A stretch of 64,000 nucleotides of DNA from Bacillus sp. AFS098217 (lineage in GTDB: Bacteria; Bacillota; Bacilli; Bacillales; Bacillaceae_G). Both the position numbers and the translations under genes were made by a program. Shown here one piece after another: positions 33,105-42,392 of this stretch (position 1 is its first letter; every line of letters begins with the position of its first letter). Below the pieces are notes generated by a model, which saw only the letters and a program-made list of their open reading frames with translations, ran no database searches and was not told the DNA's origin. The stretch spans positions 157,705 through 221,704 of the forward strand of contig NZ_NVPR01000016.1 in the NCBI RefSeq assembly GCF_002551815.1, written 5' to 3'.

Positions 33105-34028
33105 ATGGAAGGTGTATTATTATTACATAAACCAAAAGGAATGACATCACACGATTGTGTATTTAAGTTAAGAAAGATATTGCGTGAAAAGAGAATTGGC
33201 CATACAGGAACATTAGATCCAGATGTGACAGGCGTATTACCAATCTGTGTAGGGCGTGCCACAAAGATTGCACAATTTTTAACGAGTGAAACAAAAACAT
33301 ATGAAGGTGAAGTTACACTAGGCTTTTCAACAACAACTGAAGACGCTTCTGGTGAAGTAGTGGAAAAACAAGAAGTAAATCGCGTCATTACACGTACGGA
33401 AGTGGAAGGCGTATTAGCAGAATTAACAGGTACAATTGAACAAGTACCGCCTATGTATTCAGCTGTAAAAGTAAACGGAAAGAAACTATATGAATATGCA
33501 AGAGCAGGACAAGAAGTTGAACGCCCAGTTCGTACAATAACGATCCATGAATTTGTGTTACTTGATGATCGTGAAGTATTTGAAGGGGAGAATATTTCAT
33601 TCCGCTTCCGTGTTACATGTAGCAAAGGAACGTATGTGAGAACATTAGCGGTTATGATTGGTGAAAAACTAGGATTCCCAGCACATATGTCACATCTTGT
33701 GCGAACAGCTTCAGGAGAATTTTTGCTAAAAGATTGCATATCATTTGAAGAAATTGAAGAAAACATGCAAAATGGAACAGTAGAATCTATTTTTATCTCA
33801 ATTGATGAGGCATTAAGTAAATTTCCAAAAATGATTGTAGATGAAAAACAAACAGAAAAGGTGAAAAATGGTATGTTTTTAAAGAATGAACTGCAAGTGA
33901 CAGCGCCGTTTATTACAGTATTTGATAAAAACGAACGTTGCTTAGCAATTTATGAACATCATCCAAAACACCCTGGCATGTTAAAGCCAATGAAAGTACT
34001 TGTGAATAATCAGGAACTAAAGCTATAA
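33105..34028 (+). CDS. truB: tRNA pseudouridine-55 synthase
   Basis: 307 residues. Makes pseudouridine 55 in the T-loop of tRNAs. The catalytic aspartate is Asp38 in GHTGTLDPDVTGVLPI; LHKPKGMTSHD, MYSAVKVNGKKLYEYAR and CSKGTYVRTLA are conserved. The C-terminal PUA-like part has KVKNGMFLKN. ATG 33105 follows GATGAGGTG. A minus-strand open frame across this gene is a shadow. Confidence 0.96.
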   Translation: MEGVLLLHKPKGMTSHDCVFKLRKILREKRIGHTGTLDPDVTGVLPICVGRATKIAQFLTSETKTYEGEVTLGFSTTTEDASGEVVEKQEVNRVITRTEVEGVLAELTGTIEQVPPMYSAVKVNGKKLYEYARAGQEVERPVRTITIHEFVLLDDREVFEGENISFRFRVTCSKGTYVRTLAVMIGEKLGFPAHMSHLVRTASGEFLLKDCISFEEIEENMQNGTVESIFISIDEALSKFPKMIVDEKQTEKVKNGMFLKNELQVTAPFITVFDKNERCLAIYEHHPKHPGMLKPMKVLVNNQELKL

Positions 34029-34071
34029 TGAATTATTAGAAGGATTATTACAGAAAAAGGTGAATTCAAGC

Positions 34072-35043
34072 GTGAAACTTATTCATTTAACTCATCCACA
34101 TGAACAAAATAAATTAGAATTACCACCAACTGTAATGGCATTAGGATTTTTTGATGGCATTCATTTAGGACATCAACGTGTGATTCGAACAGCAAAAAAA
34201 ATAGCGGATGAAAGAGGATATAAAAGTGCTGTCATAACGTTTCATCCACACCCATCTGTTATATTAGGGAAAAAAGAAGCGCATGTGGAGTACATTACAC
34301 CTATGAGCATTAAAGAAAAAGTAATTGCAAGCTTAGGGATTGATATGTTATATGTGGTGAAATTCGATGAAGTATTTGCTGGATTGTTACCACAACAGTT
34401 TGTAGATGAATATATTATTGGGCTAAATGTAAAGCATGTAGTAGCAGGCTTTGATTATTCATATGGACGTTTAGGAAAAGGGACGATGGAGACTTTACCA
34501 TTTCATGCACGAGGGGAGTTTACACAGACCGTGATTGAAAAAGTTGAATTTCAAGAAGAAAAAGTAAGTTCCACAGCATTACGAAAATTGATTCGAGATG
34601 GAGAAATGGAACAAATTCCATCTATTTTAGGCAGAGCTTATACAGTAGAAGGAACGGTTGTTCACGGAGATAAACGTGGACGTCAAATTGGTTTTCCAAC
34701 AGCTAATGTAGCTTTAAGTGATGAATACCTTCTGCCACCTGTTGGAGTGTATGCAGTAAGATTAAAAGTTCATGATGAGTGGCATGATGGTGTATGTAAT
34801 ATCGGTTATAAACCAACTTTTAAAGAGGCGGAGCGTAAGTTATCTATTGAAGTGCATTTATTCGATTTCAATGAGGATATATATGATCAAATTGTTACTG
34901 TTGAGTGGCATATGCGTATTCGAGAAGAGAAAAAGTTTAATGGTATCGATGAGTTAGTTGCACAAATTGCACAAGACAAAATGACGGCGCAAGAATATTT
35001 TAGTACCGCAAAGAATATGCTTGCTTTTTCCAATGAAAAGTAG
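34072..35043 (+). CDS. ribF: bifunctional riboflavin kinase/FAD synthetase
   Basis: 323 residues. The N-terminal nucleotidyltransferase makes FAD from FMN (LGFFDGIHLGHQRVI, FHPHPS). The C-terminal kinase makes FMN from riboflavin (GDKRGRQIGFPTANV, PPVGVYAVR). GTG 34072 gives the normal MKLIHLTHP opening. GTG 34060 is in frame but overlaps the ribosome site AAAAAGGTG. It follows truB by 43 nt, in the truB-ribF-rpsO order seen in B. subtilis (ribC). Confidence 0.94.
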   Translation: MKLIHLTHPHEQNKLELPPTVMALGFFDGIHLGHQRVIRTAKKIADERGYKSAVITFHPHPSVILGKKEAHVEYITPMSIKEKVIASLGIDMLYVVKFDEVFAGLLPQQFVDEYIIGLNVKHVVAGFDYSYGRLGKGTMETLPFHARGEFTQTVIEKVEFQEEKVSSTALRKLIRDGEMEQIPSILGRAYTVEGTVVHGDKRGRQIGFPTANVALSDEYLLPPVGVYAVRLKVHDEWHDGVCNIGYKPTFKEAERKLSIEVHLFDFNEDIYDQIVTVEWHMRIREEKKFNGIDELVAQIAQDKMTAQEYFSTAKNMLAFSNEK

Positions 35044-35049
35044 TATTCT
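35021..35049 (+). promoter_or_regulatory. promoter for rpsO
   Basis: TTGCTT 35021-35026, 17-nt spacer, TATTCT 35044-35049, overlapping the end of ribF. The predicted start is near 35056, just before the folded leader. Confidence 0.55.
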
Positions 35050-35061
35050 ATGTTATGTACT

Positions 35062-35143
35062 TTATGACAACCATTGCTTGGCATTGCGACTCACCGACGC
35101 TTGCTAGGGAATTGGTGGTTTAATTATTAGGAGGTGAAATAGG
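35062..35143 (+). promoter_or_regulatory. S15-binding leader of rpsO
   Basis: Possible three-tier fold: AACCA 35069-35073 with TGGTT 35116-35120; CTTGGC 35077-35082 with GCTAGG 35103-35108; GCG 35086-35088 with CGC 35098-35100. S15 is known to repress its own translation in Bacillus/Geobacillus by binding a three-helix structure in this leader. That knowledge plus position supports the call. Confidence 0.55.
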
Positions 35144-35413
35144 ATGGCTTTAACACAAGAGCGTAAAAATGAAATCATTGCACAATTTAGAACTCATGAG
35201 ACTGATACTGGTTCTCCAGAGGTTCAAATTGCTGTCCTAACGGAGCAAATTAACACTCTAAACGAGCACTTACGTACTCACAAGAAAGATCATCATTCAC
35301 GCCGTGGTCTATTAAAGATGGTTGGTAAACGTCGTAACTTACTTACTTACCTTCGTAATAGCGATATCACACGCTACCGTGAATTAATCACAAAGCTTGG
35401 CTTACGTCGATAG
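35144..35413 (+). CDS. rpsO: 30S ribosomal protein S15
   Basis: 89 residues, standard uS15. It binds the central domain of 16S rRNA early in assembly. [35 protein letters not shown] and LLTYLR are conserved. Start ATG 35144 follows TTAGGAGGTGA. It is bracketed by its own promoter/leader and a terminator, so it can be expressed alone or with pnp. Confidence 0.98.
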
Positions 35414-35419
35414 TCAAAG

Positions 35420-35443
35420 AAGCGGGAATATTCCCGCTTTTTT
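35420..35443 (+). terminator. terminator after rpsO
   Basis: AAGCGGGAA 35420-35428 pairs with TTCCCGCTT 35431-35439 (tight loop), followed by TTTT. Confidence 0.9.
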
Positions 35444-35573
35444 GTTAGGTAAAAATATATCTTCTACTCTTTATAGCTTACTTCATTTTCGGCAATACTA
35501 GAGGAAGAATATTGTGATAGACTATCCATTTACATAGAAGAATTGAATATTTTAAATTGAGAGGGGTACTTAA

Positions 35574-37712
35574 ATGAGTCAAGAAAAGCAAGTCTTCTCG
35601 ATAGATTTAGCTGGTCGTCAGCTAACAATTGAAACCGGTCAGCTTGCAAAACAAGCAAACGGAGCAGTATTAGTAAGATATGGCGACACAGCGGTTCTAT
35701 CTACAGCAACTGCATCAAAAGAGGCAAAAAATGTAGATTTCTTCCCGCTTACAGTAAACTATGAAGAACGTTTATATGCAGTCGGAAAAATCCCAGGCGG
35801 TTTTATTAAGCGTGAAGGCCGTCCGAGTGAAAAAGCAATTTTAGCAAGTCGTTTAATTGACCGACCAATTCGTCCGCTTTTCGCAGATGGTTTCCGTAAT
35901 GAAGTACAAGTTGTCAGCATCGTAATGAGTGTTGATCAAAATTGTTCTTCTGAGATGGCAGCTATGCTTGGTTCTTCATTAGCGTTATCGATTTCAGATA
36001 TCCCATTTGAAGGTCCAATCGCGGGTGCAACAGTTGGTCGTATTGACGGCGAATTCATTATTAATCCAACAATAGAACAACAAGAGAAAAGCGATATTCA
36101 CCTTGTTGTAGCTGGTACGAAAGATGCAATTAACATGGTAGAAGCAGGGGCAGATCAAGTGCCTGAAGAAACGATGTTAGAAGCAATTATGTTTGGTCAT
36201 GAAGAAATTAAACGTCTAATTGCTTTCCAAGAAGAGATTGTACAAGCTGTAGGTAAAGAGAAAACAGCAGTACAACTTTATGAAGTGGATGCTGAGCTTA
36301 ATCAAGCAGTACGTGCAATGGCTGAGCAAGATATGCATTCTGCAATTCAAGTGCACGAAAAACATGCACGTGAAGATGCAATTAATGAAGTGAAAAAACG
36401 TGTTATTGAGCATTATGAAGCGCAAGAAGCTGATGCTGAAACATTAGGACAAGTAAATGAGATTTTATATAAAATTGTAAAAGAAGAAGTACGTCGTCTT
36501 ATTACAGTTGAAAAAATCCGCCCAGATGGACGTAAAGGTGATGAAATTCGTCCTTTAGCATCAGAGGTAGGTATTTTATCTCGTACGCATGGTTCTGGCT
36601 TGTTTACACGTGGACAAACACAAGCATTAAGTATTTGTACATTAGGTGCATTAGGCGATGTGCAAATTTTAGATGGTCTTGGTGTAGAAGAGTCTAAGCG
36701 TTTTATGCACCATTATAATTTCCCATCCTTTAGTGTTGGTGAAACAAGACCAATGCGTGGACCAGGTCGTCGTGAAATTGGTCACGGTGCATTAGGTGAG
36801 CGTGCTCTTGAACCAGTTATTCCATCCGAGCAAGATTTCCCATATACAGTTCGTCTTGTATCTGAAGTTTTAGAATCGAATGGTTCTACTTCACAAGCAA
36901 GTATTTGTGGTAGTACTTTAGCGATGATGGATGCTGGTGTGCCACTAAAAGCACCGGTTGCGGGTATTGCAATGGGTCTAGTGAAATCTGGTGAGTACTA
37001 CACAATTTTAACTGATATTCAAGGTATGGAAGATCACTTAGGTGATATGGACTTTAAAGTAGCAGGTACAGCACAAGGTGTAACAGCGCTACAAATGGAT
37101 ATTAAAATTGATGGCTTATCTCGTGAAATTTTAGAAGAAGCATTACAACAAGCTAAGATTGGTCGTATGCACATTCTAGATCATATGTTATCTGCTATTG
37201 CTGAGCCTCGTAAAGAGCTATCTGCATATGCTCCAAAAATTATTACAATGACAATTAATCCGGACAAAATCCGTGATGTTATTGGACCAAGCGGTAAACA
37301 AATTAACAAGATTATTGAAGAAACAGGCGTGAAAATTGATATCGAACAAGACGGTACAGTCTTCATTTCTTCAGTTGATCAAGAAATGAATGATAAAGCG
37401 AAGAAGATTATCGAAGATATTGTTCGTGAAGTACAAGTAGGCGAAATCTACTTAGGAAAAGTAAAACGTATTGAGAAATTCGGTGCTTTCGTTGAATTAT
37501 TCAGTGGTAAAGATGGACTTGTTCATATTTCTGAACTTGCACTTGAGCGTGTAGGGAAAGTAGAAGACGTTGTGAAAATCGGTGACGAGATTTCCGTGAA
37601 GGTTATCGAGATTGACAAACAAGGTCGTGTAAATCTATCTAGAAAAGTATTGCTAAAAGAAGAGCAAGAAAAAGAAGCAGCAAAAGAAGAAAATACACAA
37701 GAACAAAAATAA
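35574..37712 (+). CDS. pnp: polynucleotide phosphorylase
   Basis: 712 residues. 3'-5' phosphorolytic exoribonuclease. Two RNase PH-like halves (about 1-230 and 310-540) carry [25 protein letters not shown]-type and [24 protein letters not shown]-type conserved stretches. KH and S1 domains follow ([52 protein letters not shown]). The tail is acidic ([17 protein letters not shown]). Start ATG 35574 follows GAGAGGGG. I see no convincing promoter in 35444-35573. Confidence 0.97.
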   Translation: MSQEKQVFSIDLAGRQLTIETGQLAKQANGAVLVRYGDTAVLSTATASKEAKNVDFFPLTVNYEERLYAVGKIPGGFIKREGRPSEKAILASRLIDRPIRPLFADGFRNEVQVVSIVMSVDQNCSSEMAAMLGSSLALSISDIPFEGPIAGATVGRIDGEFIINPTIEQQEKSDIHLVVAGTKDAINMVEAGADQVPEETMLEAIMFGHEEIKRLIAFQEEIVQAVGKEKTAVQLYEVDAELNQAVRAMAEQDMHSAIQVHEKHAREDAINEVKKRVIEHYEAQEADAETLGQVNEILYKIVKEEVRRLITVEKIRPDGRKGDEIRPLASEVGILSRTHGSGLFTRGQTQALSICTLGALGDVQILDGLGVEESKRFMHHYNFPSFSVGETRPMRGPGRREIGHGALGERALEPVIPSEQDFPYTVRLVSEVLESNGSTSQASICGSTLAMMDAGVPLKAPVAGIAMGLVKSGEYYTILTDIQGMEDHLGDMDFKVAGTAQGVTALQMDIKIDGLSREILEEALQQAKIGRMHILDHMLSAIAEPRKELSAYAPKIITMTINPDKIRDVIGPSGKQINKIIEETGVKIDIEQDGTVFISSVDQEMNDKAKKIIEDIVREVQVGEIYLGKVKRIEKFGAFVELFSGKDGLVHISELALERVGKVEDVVKIGDEISVKVIEIDKQGRVNLSRKVLLKEEQEKEAAKEENTQEQK

Positions 37713-37714
37713 GG

Positions 37715-37741
37715 AAAAAGCCAAATTTTGGCTTTTTTTTG
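37715..37741 (+). terminator. terminator after pnp
   Basis: AAAAAGCCAAA pairs with TTTGGCTTTTT with a minimal loop and continuing T tract. Confidence 0.85.
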
Positions 37742-37870
37742 TTATATAAAAAAATATAAGCAATATAGATTTTTATATAAGAAGGTATAGTTTTCAGCAT
37801 AACGCTCAAATTAACAAAGATAAGAAGAGAATGGATTTTCTCTTTTGGGATAGTTAATGGGAGGGTTTAT

Positions 37871-38770
37871 ATGAGAACTCGTATATTTATATGTATATCT
37901 ATATTCTTTTTTTGTATAGGAGTATGTTCGTATTCAGTATTTGCCAATGATGATCTATATGAAGAAATTCAGAAACAGGCGAAGCTGCATTTAATTGCTC
38001 CTCAAAATGCAATGATTGATAAAATTTGGAAAGCAACGCCAGGGTATAACGGGAAAGAAATTGATATTGAGGCGTCATATAATAATATGAAGAAGTTAAA
38101 GAAGTTTGATGAAAAGAAACTTGTTTTCCGGGAAGTATCACCTAGTGTTCATTTAGAAGATTTATCACCATCTCCAATTTATCGTGGGCATCCACAGAAG
38201 AAAATGGTTGGACTAACGATAAATGTTGCTTGGGGCAATGAATATCTTCCGCGTATATTAGAGACATTGAAAAAACATGATGTAAAGGCAACGTTCTTTT
38301 TAGAAGGTCGCTGGGTAAAAGAAAATTTAAGATTTGCGAAGATGATTGTGGATGCAAATCAAGAGGTAGGGAATCATTCCTATACGCACCCTGATATGAA
38401 AACACTATCTACAAATGAAATACAAGAACAATTACAAAAGACAAATCAAATCATTGAGGCAGCTACTAATCAAAAAGTAAGATGGTTTGCACCACCGAGT
38501 GGAAGCTTTCGTGATGAAGTTGTAAAGGTAGCAGATGACTTAAAGATGGGAACGATTATGTGGACGGTTGATACAATTGATTGGAAACATCCAGGGCCTG
38601 AGGTGCTCTTGCAACGGGTCATGGGAAAAATACATCCGGGTGCTATTGTATTGATGCATCCTACTTCCTCAACAACGGAAGCATTGGATACGATGATTAT
38701 GCAATTAAAAAAACAAGGGTATAAAGTAGGGAATATTACAGAATTACTAGATGAAAAACGCATCGATTAA
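37871..38770 (+). CDS. ylxY: YlxY polysaccharide deacetylase-like protein, degenerate active site
   Basis: 299 residues. An N-terminal signal peptide or anchor (about 1-25, ending VFAND) sends it outside. The NodB-like domain spans about 110-295. The family's first motif (TFDDG, holding the catalytic Asp and a metal-binding Asp) is replaced by TINVAWGN at 116-123. The second motif HSYTH (169-173) is kept, as are PPSGSFRDEVV and TVDTIDWKHPG. It therefore probably lacks standard deacetylase activity. Lies between pnp and the mlpA protease as in B. subtilis; expected to have a sporulation or wall role. Confidence 0.88.
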   Translation: MRTRIFICISIFFFCIGVCSYSVFANDDLYEEIQKQAKLHLIAPQNAMIDKIWKATPGYNGKEIDIEASYNNMKKLKKFDEKKLVFREVSPSVHLEDLSPSPIYRGHPQKKMVGLTINVAWGNEYLPRILETLKKHDVKATFFLEGRWVKENLRFAKMIVDANQEVGNHSYTHPDMKTLSTNEIQEQLQKTNQIIEAATNQKVRWFAPPSGSFRDEVVKVADDLKMGTIMWTVDTIDWKHPGPEVLLQRVMGKIHPGAIVLMHPTSSTTEALDTMIMQLKKQGYKVGNITELLDEKRID

Positions 38771-38782
38771 ATACATTTGCAT

Positions 38783-38809
38783 GACATTCATGCCCAAACT
38801 TGTTATCAT
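38783..38809 (+). promoter_or_regulatory. possible extended -10 promoter for mlpA
   Basis: TATCAT 38804-38809 with TG at 38801-38802. A -35 like TGACAT lies at 38783-38788 with a short 15-nt spacer. Confidence 0.4.
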
Positions 38810-38856
38810 TAAATAATAGCAATTATTTAGAGAAACTGGCATTAGGAGGAAAGTTT

Positions 38857-40095
38857 TTGATTAAAAAATATACTTGTAAAAATGGTGTAAGAATCGTTAT
38901 GGAGAATATCCCAACTGTCCGTTCAGTTGCGATTGGTATATGGATCCATGCAGGTTCAAGAAATGAAAATGAGAAAAACAATGGGGTTTCGCACTTTTTA
39001 GAACACATGTTTTTTAAAGGAACAGAGACGCGTAGTGCGAGAGAAATTGCAGAATCATTTGATAGCATTGGTGGGCAAGTAAATGCATTTACTTCAAAAG
39101 AATATACATGCTATTATGCAAAAGTGTTAGATGAGCATGCGAAATATGCACTAGATGTTTTAGCGGATATGTTCTTTAATTCAACATTCGATGAAGAAGA
39201 ATTGAAAAAAGAGAAGAATGTTGTATTTGAAGAAATTAAAATGTATGAAGATACGCCAGATGATATCGTACATGATATGTTAACGAAAGCAACATATGAA
39301 ACGCATCCGCTAGGATATCCAATCTTAGGAACAGAGGAAACACTTGAAACGTTTACGGGTGATACACTGCGTCAATATATTAAAGATCATTATACACCTG
39401 AAAATGTTGTTGTATCGATTGCTGGAAATATTGATGAAACATTTGTGCAAACAGTGGAACAATATTTTGGTAACTACGAAGGAACAACAAATCGTGAACA
39501 AGTACATAGCCCGATTTTCCATTTCAATAAGGTTGCTCGTAAGAAGGAAACAGAGCAAGCACATTTATGCTTAGGTTTCCAAGGATTGCAAATGGGGCAT
39601 GAAGATATTTATAACTTAATTGTGCTAAATAATATATTAGGTGGCAGTATGAGTAGTCGCTTGTTCCAAGAGGTACGTGAACAACGCGGTTTAGCATACT
39701 CCGTGTTCTCTTATCATTCTTCTTATGAAGATACTGGAATGTTAACACTGTATGGTGGGACAGGAAATCAACAATTAGATACGCTGTATGATACAATGCA
39801 AGAAACGTTAGAAACATTGAAAAATACAGGTATCACGGAGAAAGAACTCGTTAATAGTAAAGAACAGCTTAAAGGAAACTTAATGCTAAGTTTAGAGAGC
39901 ACAAATAGTCGTATGAGCCGCAATGGTAAAAATGAATTACTTCTTAGAAAGCATCGTTCTCTTGATGAAATTATTGAGAGTGTAAACAGTGTGACGAAAA
40001 CAAATGTAGATACATTGATCCGCGATATGTTTACAAATGAATTTTCTGCAGCGCTTATTAGTCCAAATGGCGAGTTGCCAAAGGGAATGAAATAA
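38857..40095 (+). CDS. mlpA: M16 family zinc protease (processing peptidase-like)
   Basis: 412 residues. Insulinase-family metalloprotease with the inverted zinc motif HFLEH (His46, Glu49, His50) and a downstream glutamate in the EEIKMYEDTPDD stretch. The C-terminal half has the family's RLFQEVREQRGLAYSVFSY segment. The likely start is TTG 38857, 7 nt after AGGAGG (38844-38849); the frame stays open to 38800 without a ribosome site there. B. subtilis ymxG/mlpA occupies the same position. Confidence 0.92.
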   Translation: MIKKYTCKNGVRIVMENIPTVRSVAIGIWIHAGSRNENEKNNGVSHFLEHMFFKGTETRSAREIAESFDSIGGQVNAFTSKEYTCYYAKVLDEHAKYALDVLADMFFNSTFDEEELKKEKNVVFEEIKMYEDTPDDIVHDMLTKATYETHPLGYPILGTEETLETFTGDTLRQYIKDHYTPENVVVSIAGNIDETFVQTVEQYFGNYEGTTNREQVHSPIFHFNKVARKKETEQAHLCLGFQGLQMGHEDIYNLIVLNNILGGSMSSRLFQEVREQRGLAYSVFSYHSSYEDTGMLTLYGGTGNQQLDTLYDTMQETLETLKNTGITEKELVNSKEQLKGNLMLSLESTNSRMSRNGKNELLLRKHRSLDEIIESVNSVTKTNVDTLIRDMFTNEFSAALISPNGELPKGMK

Positions 40096-40099
40096 AGAG

Positions 40100-40140
40100 A
40101 AATAACCGTATCTCGTGTTAAAGAGATACGGTTATTTTTT
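40100..40140 (+). terminator. terminator after mlpA
   Basis: A 15-bp perfect stem, AAATAACCGTATCTC 40100-40114 with GAGATACGGTTATTT 40123-40137, and a T tract. Confidence 0.95.
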
Positions 40141-40215
40141 ATCCCGTTATTCGCAGGCAGTAAGGTGCCTATCTCAAAATTTAGTGGAAGTAAAGAGATA
40201 AATCAATCGTAAAAT
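40138..40215 (+). repeat. candidate B. cereus-group intergenic repeat (bcr-like)
   Basis: Starts right after the mlpA terminator with TTTATCCCGTTATTCGCAGG, followed by CAGTAAGGTGCC and a small stem TATCTC 40170-40175 with GAGATA 40195-40200. I recall similar sequences in many intergenic regions of this group, but no alignment could be done. Confidence 0.35.
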
Positions 40216-40230
40216 TCTGGTTATTTTTTT

Positions 40231-40260
40231 TAGACATGTAGAATAGGTACTTATTATAGA
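40231..40260 (+). promoter_or_regulatory. possible promoter for ymxH
   Basis: TAGACA 40231-40236, 18-nt spacer, TATAGA 40255-40260, 38 nt before the gene. A sporulation sigma factor is also possible. Confidence 0.35.
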
Positions 40261-40298
40261 GTGTTGCTTCACATGAGCTGAATAAGGAGGAGAGTCCT

Positions 40299-40550
40299 AT
40301 GCGTTTGAGTGAATTAAGTGGAAAGGAAATTGTAGACTTGGAACGTGCGGAAAAAATGGGAGTTTTAGGCCATGCAGATTTAGAAATTAATGAGAAGGAT
40401 GGAAAGATTCAAGCTCTTATCATACCTGTTGGAAAATGGGGAGGGTTTAAAAGGGAGCAGCAGGAAGTGCGGGTAGAATGGAGCAGGATTAAGAAAGTTG
40501 GGCATGATATGATTATTTTTGACCTTGCGAATCATTCGGGTTCAAAATAA
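40299..40550 (+). CDS. ymxH: YlmC/YmxH family PRC-barrel sporulation protein
   Basis: 83 residues. Small PRC-barrel-like protein with SELSGKEIVDLERAEKMGVLGHADLEI and IPVGKWGGF. Family members are conserved in endospore formers and expressed in sporulation; the exact role is unknown. Start ATG 40299 follows AAGGAGGAGAG. It has its own terminator and precedes the dipicolinate synthase genes. Confidence 0.88.
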   Translation: MRLSELSGKEIVDLERAEKMGVLGHADLEINEKDGKIQALIIPVGKWGGFKREQQEVRVEWSRIKKVGHDMIIFDLANHSGSK

Positions 40551-40576
40551 AAGATAACCATTTTGGTTGTCTTTTT
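40550..40576 (+). terminator. terminator after ymxH
   Basis: AAAGATAACCA 40550-40560 pairs with TGGTTGTCTTT 40564-40574 (one G-T pair), followed by TT and C/T-rich sequence. Confidence 0.8.
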
Positions 40577-40582
40577 CTTTTT

Positions 40583-40675
40583 TTATCCTGCTATTCGTGG
40601 ATCATAATCTATCACCTCAAAGTGCAGCGAAAGCAAAGAAGTTAGACGGGGGATTAATTGCAAGTAAAATCCTTG
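40583..40675 (+). repeat. candidate B. cereus-group intergenic repeat before dpaA
   Basis: Begins TTATCCTGCTATTCGTGG just after the ymxH terminator and ends GTTAGACGGGGGATTAATTG. The ATCC and GGAT ends are complementary. The opening resembles the element after mlpA (about 40138), and the end resembles the hairpin at 60325-60373. Confidence 0.35.
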
Positions 40676-40743
40676 CTGATTAAAGTTTCACTTTATAAAC
40701 TATTAAATATTTAGAAATAATGTATGCTTTTTGTTTTGCAATC

Positions 40744-40771
40744 ACCTCTAACTCGTACGGTACATATGATG
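40744..40771 (+). promoter_or_regulatory. possible sigma-K promoter for dpaAB
   Basis: AC at 40744-40745, 17 nt, then CATATGATG 40763-40771, one base from the sigma-K -10 consensus (CATAnnnTA). spoVF is known to be sigma-K dependent in B. subtilis. Confidence 0.4.
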
Positions 40772-40835
40772 TGGAGGAAAAAGAAAAAGTAGGCGCTTTT
40801 CATATAAATGAAAGAAAAAGAAGGTGAATTAGAGA

Positions 40836-41738
40836 ATGTTGACTGAGATGCACATTGCTGTCATAGGGGGAGATGCAAGACAGCTAGAGGTGATTCGCAA
40901 GTTAGTTGAACTTGATGCGAAACTTTCATTAATAGGGTTTGACCAATTAGATCATGGTTTTACAGGGGCAGCAAAAGAGAGTATGCAAGATCTAGATTTC
41001 ACTTCTTTAGATGCAATTATTTTGCCGGTAGCAGGAACAAATGCAAAAGGGGAAGTAGATACTATTTTTTCAAATGAAAAAGTTTCGATTACAAAAGAAC
41101 AAATTGAAAAAACGCCAGCAAATTTTACTATATATTCAGGGATTGGTACACCATATTTGGAGAGTATTGTAGCGACTACCAATCGAAAACTTGTAAAGTT
41201 ATTCGATCGTGATGATGTAGCAATCTACAATTCTATTCCAACAGTAGAAGGAACATTAATGATGGTTATTCAACATACAGACTATACGATTCATGGTTCG
41301 AATGTCATGGTTTTAGGATTTGGTAGAACTGGGATGAGTGTAGCTAGAGCTTTTCAATCATTAGGAGCGCATGTCAAAGTAGGAGCAAGGCGTTCGGAAC
41401 ATATCGCTCGTATTTCGGAAATGATGTTTTCTCCTTTTTATATGCAGGATATTGAGAAGGAAGTAAGTGACATTGATATTGTGATTAATACAATTCCGCA
41501 TCTTGTTGTAACGGCAAGAGTTATTTCACGGATGCCAGCGCACACTTTAATTATTGACTTAGCCTCTAAGCCAGGTGGTACGGATTTTCGTTATGCGGAG
41601 AAGCGAGGAGTTAAAGCTTTGTTAGCACCTGGTCTTCCGGGAATTGTTGCACCGAAAACGGCGGGGCAAATTTTGGCTAATGTTCTTTCTCAGCTATTAA
41701 CAGTAGATATGATTGCAAGAGAGGAGAATGGGAAATGA
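40836..41738 (+). CDS. dpaA: dipicolinate synthase subunit A
   Basis: 300 residues. With DpaB it converts the DapA product (hydroxytetrahydrodipicolinate) to dipicolinic acid in the mother cell; the acid is then loaded into the spore core. It has IAVIGGDARQLEVIRKL at the N-terminus and a second Rossmann nucleotide site, VMVLGFGRTGMSVARAFQSLGA. Start ATG 40836 follows AGAAGGTGA. It overlaps dpaB by 4 nt (ATGA), so the two subunits are coupled. Confidence 0.95.
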   Translation: MLTEMHIAVIGGDARQLEVIRKLVELDAKLSLIGFDQLDHGFTGAAKESMQDLDFTSLDAIILPVAGTNAKGEVDTIFSNEKVSITKEQIEKTPANFTIYSGIGTPYLESIVATTNRKLVKLFDRDDVAIYNSIPTVEGTLMMVIQHTDYTIHGSNVMVLGFGRTGMSVARAFQSLGAHVKVGARRSEHIARISEMMFSPFYMQDIEKEVSDIDIVINTIPHLVVTARVISRMPAHTLIIDLASKPGGTDFRYAEKRGVKALLAPGLPGIVAPKTAGQILANVLSQLLTVDMIAREENGK

Positions 41739-42334
41739 GCTTGAAAGGGAAACGGATTGGTTTTGGATTTACAGGTTCACATTGTACGTATGCAGAAGTT
41801 ATGCCGCATTTAGAGAAATTGATTGCAGAAGGGGTGGAAGTACTGCCAGTTGTCTCCTACACCGTACAAACGACAAATACTAGATTTGGTGAAGGGGAAG
41901 AGTGGATTGGAAAAATTGAAGAAATAACAGGAAACAAGGTTATTAATTCTATTGTAGGAGCAGAACCACTTGGCCCGAAAATCCCGTTAGATTGCATGGT
42001 GATTGCTCCATTAACAGGAAATTCAATGAGTAAATTTGCGAATGCAATGACAGATTCTCCAGTTTTAATGGCAGCGAAGGCAACGCTCCGAAATGGAAAG
42101 CCGGTTGTATTAGCTGTTTCAACGAATGATGCCCTTGGGCTCAATGGGGTAAATCTCATGCGTTTAATCGCTACCAAACATATTTATTTTGTTCCATTTG
42201 GGCAAGATGCACCGGAGAAAAAGCCGAATTCAATGGTAGCTCGAATGGAGTTGCTTGAAGATACAATAATAGAAGCGCTAGAAGGGAAACAATTACAACC
42301 AGTTGTTGTAGAAAAATTCAGATATATGAATTAA
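41735..42334 (+). CDS. dpaB: dipicolinate synthase subunit B
   Basis: 199 residues, flavoprotein (PPC decarboxylase-like) fold: IGFGFTGSHCTYAEV, VVSYTVQTT, and IAPLTGNSMSKFANAMTDSPVL. Works with DpaA. The pair sits directly before asd-dapG-dapA, so the spore-specific branch is next to the pathway supplying its substrate. Confidence 0.95.
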   Translation: MSLKGKRIGFGFTGSHCTYAEVMPHLEKLIAEGVEVLPVVSYTVQTTNTRFGEGEEWIGKIEEITGNKVINSIVGAEPLGPKIPLDCMVIAPLTGNSMSKFANAMTDSPVLMAAKATLRNGKPVVLAVSTNDALGLNGVNLMRLIATKHIYFVPFGQDAPEKKPNSMVARMELLEDTIIEALEGKQLQPVVVEKFRYMN

Positions 42335-42392
42335 AAAACGAAAAAAAACAGACAATTTTTTATGAAACCATCATTCTTACCGCAGAATATGA

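Noticed and set aside
33053-33766. 237-codon minus-strand open frame
   Set aside because: Antisense to truB, whose motifs and start are clear; no family features in the translation.
40597-40683. 28-codon frame from GTG 40597 (MDHNLSPQSAAKAKK...)
   Set aside because: Reads like protein, but has no ribosome site and lies inside a probable intergenic repeat; too short to support.
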